Notes under the pieces: model-generated
What the model saw: only the letters and a program-made list of their open reading frames with translations
Databases searched by the model: none
Told to the model about the DNA's origin: nothing
Made by a program: the position numbers and the translations under genes
DNA from: Harmonia axyridis
Lineage: Eukaryota > Arthropoda > Insecta > Coleoptera > Coccinellidae
Assembly (NCBI RefSeq): GCF_914767665.1
Contig: NC_059504.1
Location: 13,890,501 to 13,954,500 of the forward strand
DNA length: 64,000 bases
Direction: 5' to 3'
Shown: piece by piece, positions 58,201 through 64,000 of the stretch
Position numbering within the stretch: position 1 is the stretch's first letter
Layout of the letters: the number at the start of each line of letters is the position of its first letter

Positions 58201-61035
58201 TGAATTTATAAACAAATTGACACGCATGGAGTGCTTTCGATTCCATGATTTTTCTTCACCCAAGAAGTGCTCAACGCGCCTAAAAAAGTTTTTAATTCAA
58301 AAAATACCTCTGCCGATTATGGATTATATGTATAGTATGTAATTCCATTGAAAACCGGAAAATAGTTGTGAATCTATTACTTTCCTTTTTTCCTTGACCT
58401 CTGGATTGAGAAAGTAATATTGAGGGTGTTGTGCTGAAAAATGAGGCATCCAAAATCTCAGGGGGGGCCATGGCCCCCCCTGGCCCCCCCCTGCGGGCGC
58501 CCATGATCCTATTCCAACACGAATGCGAACGCATGAGTGCTGTAATGGGTTCATATAGCACTGTTTTTAGTACTGTAATGAACTCATTACGATACTGAAA
58601 TCTGAGATAGAGAAACAAACTTACAGGATAGAATGCATGTGCTAGTGCCCCACCAGGTCCATCGAAGGGGGAATGAGGTCCATGATGTCCTTTTTCGAAT
58701 CTGATGTCTATTTTACCTCGTTTAGATGGTTCGAACGTTAAATCTGTGTACTTCGACCATAAATTGGTGGCTTTCTGTATGGTTCTGTCTATTTCTTTTC
58801 TTTTGAGTTGTTTCGTATACTTAGATATTTTGTAGGTCAAATGTTTCGTATTCCATATAAAAACTAAAAACACAAACATATAAGAATTTTTTTTCTCGGT
58901 TTTAATGAGTGTTCGATGAAATGAAAAACTTTCCAACTTGAAGATGACTATGTTGAGGAATAAAGTAAAATTTTCAAGCAAAAATGTATTTCACTGGTTG
59001 AGTCCGGGTCTAATTGACTGAAGTGTTACTCAATTAGAGTAAATACGAATTGAGCATTACCTCAAAAAATTGTTCAACTATACGATAATATGTATACACA
59101 GGGTGTTCAAGATCGACGGCCTATTAGGCGTTTCTGAAGAACGGGGCCGATTTGAAATCTGAAAATTCGGAATATGACATTGTTCATGATGCCCTATTCA
59201 GCCAAAATATTTTCAAAGTTCCGGCACTTCCGGTTATAGAAGATATATATAGCCTCAAGCAGATTGATCACCAGCAACGTCATATCTTCGCTGATCAGTT
59301 CCTTGAAATGCATCTAAATGATCTGATTTTCATCGAACAATCTTTCTCAGTGATTAGGCCCATTTTCACCTCGGAGGTTACGTTATTAAGCAGATTTCTC
59401 GTACTTGAGGTCGGAAAATCCAAGAATAATTGTTGAAAAGCATCTCCATCCTCAACGTCTCACTAGTTTATGCGGTTTTTGGGCTGGTATTGTGATTGGA
59501 TCTTACTCATTCGAAAACGAGGCTGGTACAACTTTTACGGATTGCGCTACCAAGTTATGATCAATGATTTTTTTATGGCCACAATAGGAAGATTGATGTG
59601 GACGATGTTTATTTTCAACAAGACGCTACTACGTGCTCCACAAGCAAAAAAACAAAAAGAAACGATCGCAATTTTGCAAGAAAAGATTCCTGGTCGTGTT
59701 TTTTCGAAGAGGTGATCACAATTGGATACAGAGATCTGGTGATTCAACGCCTTTAGACATTGGGGCCACGTGAAAGATAAGGTCTATGCCAATGCTCCAT
59801 AATCGATTCAAGACCTTAAAGACGAAATTCATGAAGTTATCGAGGACATACAATCGCAAATATGAGAATTGGTCATAGGCAATTTCATGAAAAGAATATG
59901 TTTCTGCAAGTGTAGCCGCGACGACTGATATAGTGATATACTTTGGCATACATTGATTTCTCTTAAAATATACTCATTTTTTTTTATAAGAATGGAACTT
60001 CTTCTTGGAAAACTCTTCACATCTAGAAATATTAGAAGTTCAACGGATATACTCAAACAAATTTTGTACCTAACTTACTTTGGGGCTCGTGGTAAAGGTA
60101 ATCTGCTATTCACGAAAACTTTCAACTATAGACCTCAATAGACTATAAAGTGCCAAAAACTACCTACCTTGAGTTGAATATCGTTTCTCCCTATTTGACT
60201 TCCTAGATTTATCTGGTACTCCACATCTTGGAGCACTCATCATCTTCATGGTGGGTTTGTCCATCTTTCCTACGAATAAAAATTCAGTAAATTCAACATA
60301 CGGAAATATCGGAAATATTTTCTCGAAAAAAACTGATGCCACACAAACGAGGAAATTTGTGTAGAATCATTGTTTAGAATTACTGCTGAACAGAAACTAC
60401 TCCTCAGATCGAGAAACAACTCCAGAAAAACTTGCTGAAATATTGAAGAATTTTCTCGAGAAATAGTCATGTCGAATACCACTTGAGATAAATTCAAGCA
60501 GGTTAAATTGCTCGATAGTAATATTTGAGTTTGTCGCTTTTCAGCAATTCAGCTCATGTCGCCAAACATTTTTCCATTCAGAGTTGCAAAATATAGCTGA
60601 AGTTGATGTTACATCCAAGAGTTTGAATAAAAAAATTAATAAAAAAATTGACTTGTCCTACATTTTATGAAAAACTTATACTTTGGGAAACATCGAGCTG
60701 TTATTATGTGGACCATACTTTAATCATTTTTCTTCGTAGATTGAACAAAATTTTCAATATTTACCTGTGACTGGAATGCCAACAAAAGACTGAAATTCTC
60801 TCAAGCTGTTCCTGAAGGATTTTCCACTCAACGAAGAGCTATTGCTCATAGAATTTTTTTCCAAGTAGCCATATTGAGCTAAGTACTCCTTGATTAAAGT
60901 AATTATGGGTTATAATTACAAACGAATCGAAAAGATGATAAAACTTACCACAGTCTTTTTGAATTTAGTGGATTTGGCCCCATCGATAGGTAAACAGAAA
61001 AATGTTAGTATGATACTAAAATATAACACGTCCAT
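55286..61035 (-). CDS. Secreted matrix metalloproteinase without hemopexin domain (MMP B), 5 exons
   Basis: Exons, read on the - strand: 61035-60949, 60888-60765, 60269-60168, 58863-58625 and 55645-55286. They join to 912 nt (303 aa) with GT-AG introns in phases 0, 1, 1, 0, identical to the + strand gene at 41257. Residues 1 to about 20 are a signal peptide (MDVLYFSIILTFFCLPIDGA). The propeptide EYLAQYGYLE follows, and the cysteine switch is canonical PRCGVPD (Cys86). A furin-type REKR (97-100) precedes the catalytic domain. Exon 4 starts TKHLTYKISKY and ends GALAHAFYP. Exon 5 carries HEFGHSLGLGH (His214, His218, His224; Glu215) and the Met-turn SVMWP (Met232). After IQKLYGKK comes a 46-residue basic, Pro-containing tail and no hemopexin domain. 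It should be a secreted zymogen activated by a convertase, acting on matrix or secreted proteins. Introns 3 and 4 are full of transposons, which explains the 5.7-kb length. Naming beyond MMP needs a phylogeny. Confidence 0.92.
56225..56760 (-). mobile_element. Non-LTR RT relic in MMP B intron 4
   Basis: The - strand reads the RT core in broken frames: LSNYRPISIPSVLSKAFERV (NYRPIS motif), HHCFKVGCFTQTVALKFVES (normally HQ-x-GF-x-GxST), a degenerate LDTLAF segment where the usual FDxxSKAFD lies, and GCSSELCNGTSTILALHKGL, where the usual GVPQGS is damaged. The YxDD box is not visible. It shares the gene's orientation but is intronic and dead. Confidence 0.65.
57043..57110. repeat. Dispersed repeat fragment in MMP B intron 4
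   Basis: TATGAACGTGTGCTCGGAAGC, then TCCTAACTT and ACGTTAGTACTTTCCTC. It is related to 2480-2545, 3465-3515 and 49163-49215. Confidence 0.5.
57367..58505. mobile_element. hAT-type non-autonomous element, exact 8-bp TSD
   Basis: Perfect inverted ends CATGGGCGCCCGCAG and CTGCGGGCGCCCATG are flanked by an identical 8-bp duplication ATCCTATT (57359-57366 and 58506-58513). A G run (left) and C runs (right) follow the TIRs, like the CACGGGCGTAGCCAGG element. No transposase is encoded. A palindromic element sits inside at 57539-57928. Part of the - strand frame 58981-58292 crosses its right end and is an intron read-through of MMP B exon 4. Confidence 0.93.
57539..57928. mobile_element. Palindromic MITE nested in the hAT
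   Basis: Arms of about 150-170 bp are inverted copies, starting CAGGGTGGACAAAAATACAA with the complement at the right, flanked by TA (57537-38, 57929-30). An inner pair ACACCCTGTAGTTTGTTACA lies within the arms. It has the same terminal motif as the 37643 and 47428 elements but a different body. Confidence 0.88.
58890..59035 (+). mobile_element. Mariner 3'-end relic in MMP B intron 3
   Basis: Contains ATGACTATGTTGAGGAATAA then AAATTTTCAAGCAAAAATG and TTTCACTGGTTGAGTCCGGG. This is the same trailer as in the mariner relics at 8935-9165 and 40026-40435. Only the last codons and 3' non-coding region remain. Confidence 0.5.
59097..59945 (+). mobile_element. IS630-type transposon relic in MMP B intron 3
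   Basis: The left end ACAGGGTGTTCAAGATC is followed by degenerate + strand transposase in several frames: FWAGIVIGSYSFENEAGTTF, LRYQVMINDFF, IGRLMWTMFIFNKTLL in place of the second-Asp block, PGRVFSK, then a HVKDKVYANAP-like segment and IQDLKDEIHEVIEDI. It is the same family as 25619-26300. It is antisense to MMP B and intronic. Confidence 0.6.
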
Positions 61036-62490
61036 CTGGGATCTTAACTTTGGAATTATGTCAAATTTCAAATGCCTCTCTTCCTTTTATTTCAATCTAA
61101 TCAATGTGATGTGATGTCATTATGAAAGAAAAATTACGAAAAACTTATTTCAAGACTGAATCAGCGTATGTTTTCCTCCTGATGATGTTACGTAAAAATT
61201 CTTTCAGCAATAATAGATAACGATAAACTTCAGCTCTGAATAAAAAATAAGAATATATCTTCTTCATTATCAAGCTTTTTTTTCATCAAAAATTGTGCAA
61301 ATTATTGTTTGTCAATATCATTTTAACTTCATTGTGGTGTCCATTGAGTTGATATCACGAAACTGTAGGCTTTTTTTTCTGATAATTAAAGTAAATATCA
61401 GCAGTTCAGTCACTCTATTAATCGAAATTCACTTTTGAATCCAGAGTTACCTTTAAGTCTTCATTCATTGGACTGGGTAAATACCTAATTGAAATAACTC
61501 ATTATAATAATTTTTATTGAGTGTCAATCTAAGATAGGTTCACATTTATCCGGCAACATATGTAGTCCTCAAAAATTCTTAAGAATTTCCGATAAAAAAT
61601 CAGAAACATTTTTTGTCCATTATGTAAATGTCTAAGATTTCAGGTATTATTTGAACGCGTTGAATATTTTCAAATAACACAAAAAAGATTCACTTCTCTA
61701 TCATACTTCAGTGAAGTAATGAAGTAATTCCAAATCAAATCTGAATATTGTGTTCAAATCAATAAATAAAATATCATCTTTGTTATTCAACGCAAAAAAT
61801 TCAACCCCAAACACAAGTAGGTATATCAGGACAACTAAGCGATTTTTCACCTTTGCAACGTTGTATAGGTAATAACATAGTATAAAGAATTCCTTATACT
61901 ATCATAATAATCAACCTTTCCCCACAATTGAAAACATGAAAATTATACATGTTGAGTACTGAATCGAAATAGTTTTAAAATAATGAATGAAACAGAATGA
62001 ACAGAACCACCAAAATATTCTACGCGTTCAAATTATATCTGAAATCCTAGAAATTTGCATAACAGTCAGAAATCTATTTTCCTTCTTTACCGAATTTCAC
62101 AGCAATTTTTGGTTTTTCTTATAACCTTTTTTGTACCTGAATTCACATAAATAAGGGAGGGTGGGGCAACTGGGACACCTTAAGGTCCTTAAGGTTTAAC
62201 GAGGTATCTCTCTTAATTCTCTCTTATTCTCTTGAATAACTTCAAGAAACAACTTGCGTTTTAACGAGGTATAATTTCCTCAAAAAAATGCGAATAAAAC
62301 AATGTTTGTTGATAGAGACACAATTTCAGATAATTATTCAATACACAAATTTAACAAAATAATAATTCTTAGATGAGAATTTCTGACTTGAAAAAAAAAA
62401 ACTTCAAATGCCTCACTTGCTCCATATCGTGGGGCAAGTGAGTCCTTCTACTCTTCGTTCATCGAGGCGCTATATTAATACACATTATTC
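61036..62490. other. Upstream region of MMP B, nothing further recognised
   Basis: AT-rich sequence. No convincing TATA/initiator pair for the - strand gene was found. A faint trace of the 231-bp hairpin repeat is near 62073-62135. Confidence 0.4.
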
Positions 62491-64000
62491 CACGGGCGTA
62501 GCCAGGGGGGGGGTTAGGGGTTCAAACCCCCCCCCCGAAATGTTGAAGATGTCAAAAAACCTTTTTTTTTTTTTCAAAATCTCGAAAATATTTTTTAATG
62601 GAATTTGTAAAAAGTGAATGAAATTATCACTCTCAGTTCAATTAATTTGTAATGTGAAATTTGAATTAAATTACCTCTACGTAATCCAGTCAATTTGTGC
62701 TCACATGTGCCCCTCAAAGGAGAGTTATGGGTTAGTTTGATTTTTTCGATCGTTTGTAACGGGTGTTTTTTTCGAGGTATATAACTTTAAGTTGGCATTA
62801 CTGTTCAAGATGGCGACCGATTTAACAGCTGTCAAGTGATTTATTCTCAGTTCGGTTTGGCAATTCATCATGAATAGACTCACGCCTGAAGAACGCTTGA
62901 AAATAGTGCAATTTCATTTCGAAAATAATGGTTCTGTGCGGAATACGTATCGCGCACTACGTCCATTTTATTTTATTTAGCGATGAAGCGCACTTCTGGT
63001 TGAATGGCTACATCAACAAACAAAACTGCCGCATTTGGAGTGAAGCTAAGCCTCAAGGGTATGTCGAAACACCGTTACATCCAGAAAAACTGACTGTTTG
63101 GTGCGCTTTATGGGCTGGTGGAATCATTGGTCCGTACTTCTTCAAAAACGATGATGGCCAGAACGTTACAGTCAATGGTTATCGGTATAGAGCCATGATT
63201 ACTAACTTTTTCATTCCTGCATTGAACAACCATGATGTCCAAGAGCTGTGGTTCCAACAAGACGGCGCAACATGTCACACAGCTCGTGCCACAATCGATT
63301 TATTGGAAGACACGTTTGGTGATCGCCTAATTTCACGTTTTGGACCAATTGGCCTCCAAGATCTTGTGATTTAACACCGCTAGACTACTTTCTGTGGGTC
63401 TATGTAAAGTCATTGGTCTAGGCGGATAAGCCACAAACCCTTGACCATTTGGAAGACATTCGCCGTGTTATTGCCGATATACGGCCACAAATGTTGGAAA
63501 AGTCATCGAAAATTGGACGTCCAGATTGGACTACATCCGAGCCAGCCTTATTGTCGGTCATATGCCAGAAATCATATTTAAAATGTAATGTCACAAGATT
63601 ATCTTGCGGATAAATAAAATGCATATCAATCGAATAATCCATCGTTGTTTTATTGCAATTTAAAGTTCTATAGCTCTAAAAAAACACCCTTTATTTTTTT
63701 GGGTTATGAATCCGAATCTGAGGTTTAGCACCAAAATTCTGTGACGGAACATTAAAAAAAAATACAAAGAAATGTAATCTTCTGACGTTTTCTTCCATAA
63801 AGTTTTTTGTCCGAAAAACCTGGCTCAAACGATAGTACCGGTTTTTTGCATATAAACTTTCTACTCATAAATTTGAATTTGAGTACTCTGTTGTATAAAT
63901 ACTACGACGGTAGTTTTTCCTAAATATATTTATAGGAATCGATGTAGAGAAATAAACTAAATTTCAAAAAGTGATTTTGTAAATGCTTTTTTTCTCAAAA
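62491..64000. mobile_element. hAT-like element carrying a nested IS630 derivative, copy 2, cut by window end
   Basis: The left TIR CACGGGCGTAGCCAGGGGGG is the same as at 49657. The body (AAAGATGTCAAAAA-type start, CTCAAAGGAGAGTTATGGG, TTTTTTCGATCG) matches copy 1 base by base apart from small changes, including the position of the nested element. The right terminus lies beyond the window. The left flank is CATTATTC, so the right TSD can be predicted. Confidence 0.85.
62759..63691 (+). mobile_element. IS630/Tc1-like deletion derivative, copy 3 (nested)
   Basis: TIR ACGGGTGTTTTTTTCGAGG after TA (62757-58); right end AAACACCCTT before TA (63692-93). MNRLTPEERLKIVQFHFENN starts at 62870. The deletion junction lies after ALRP, and the catalytic frame 62928-63374 carries FILFSDEAHFWLNGYINKQN, LWFQQDGATCHTARATIDLL, then the same GPIGLQDLVI frame break as copy 2. 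The third-Asp block follows in another frame to 63585. The shared frame break ties copies 2 and 3 to one defective ancestor. Confidence 0.88.

Larger units (their letters stand above)
57330..58610. repeat. Dispersed repeat (ATTCTAAAACAAGTT family), copy 3, split by a hAT
   Basis: The left part 57330-57366 (ATTCTAAAACAAGTTGTAGAA) and the right part 58506-58610 (CCTATTCCAACACGAATGCG and the TAATGAACTCATTACG hairpin) are consecutive in the other family members. They are separated here by the 1139-bp hAT. The family was therefore present in this intron before the hAT arrived. Confidence 0.75.

Noticed and set aside
58292..58981. A single 229-codon - strand gene
   Set aside because: Only the stretch 58863-58625 is MMP B exon 4; both sides are intron read-through, and the right TIR of a hAT lies inside the frame.

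Overview
The window looks like AT-rich, gene-poor insect nuclear DNA. The evidence is small spliced genes with GT-AG introns, many mariner/Tc1/IS630-type relics typical of insect genomes, hAT elements, a Helitron and non-LTR retrotransposon fragments. A beetle is a plausible host, but that is inference; nothing in the sequence fixes the species. There are no bacterial operons, CRISPR arrays, rRNA or tRNA genes that I can support.

Host genes. Two complete small matrix metalloproteinase (MMP, peptidase M10A) genes face each other. One is on the + strand at 41257-44289 (5 exons, 290 aa) and the other on the - strand at 55286-61035 (5 exons, 303 aa). Each encodes a signal peptide, a propeptide with a PRCGV cysteine switch, a furin-type basic site and a zinc catalytic domain with HExxHxxGxxH and a Met-turn. 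Both lack a hemopexin domain. Exon number and all four intron phases agree, so they are a duplicated pair. A third host gene is represented only by a signal-peptide first exon on the - strand (17139-17222) with a TATA/Inr-like promoter; I could not identify its later exons. A ribosomal protein P0 retrocopy (32940-33894) is broken.

Layout. 1-16.8 kb: mostly unique AT-rich DNA with MITEs, foldbacks, mariner and RT relics. 16.8-18 kb: secreted-protein first exon and a locally GC-rich promoter region. 19.6-32 kb: IS630, hAT, mariner, a 17-bp minisatellite and a Tc1-like deletion derivative. 32.2-34.2 kb: a mariner split by the RpLP0 retrocopy. 35.8-37.1 kb: non-LTR RNase H fragments. 37.6-39.1 and 47.4-49.0 kb: two copies of a giant palindromic element. 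41.3-44.3 kb: MMP gene A with a hAT in intron 3. 44.7-54 kb: dense nested transposons, including a hAT that carries a Tc1/IS630 derivative. 54.1-55.1 kb: mini-Helitron. 55.3-61.0 kb: MMP gene B, with an RT relic and a three-layer transposon nest in intron 4. 62.5 kb to the end: a second copy of the composite hAT, cut by the window edge.

The two MMPs are the only genes likely to act together, as secreted zymogens activated by a furin-like convertase. Most of the rest is a record of transposon insertion, internal deletion and re-mobilisation, with several exact target-site duplications visible.
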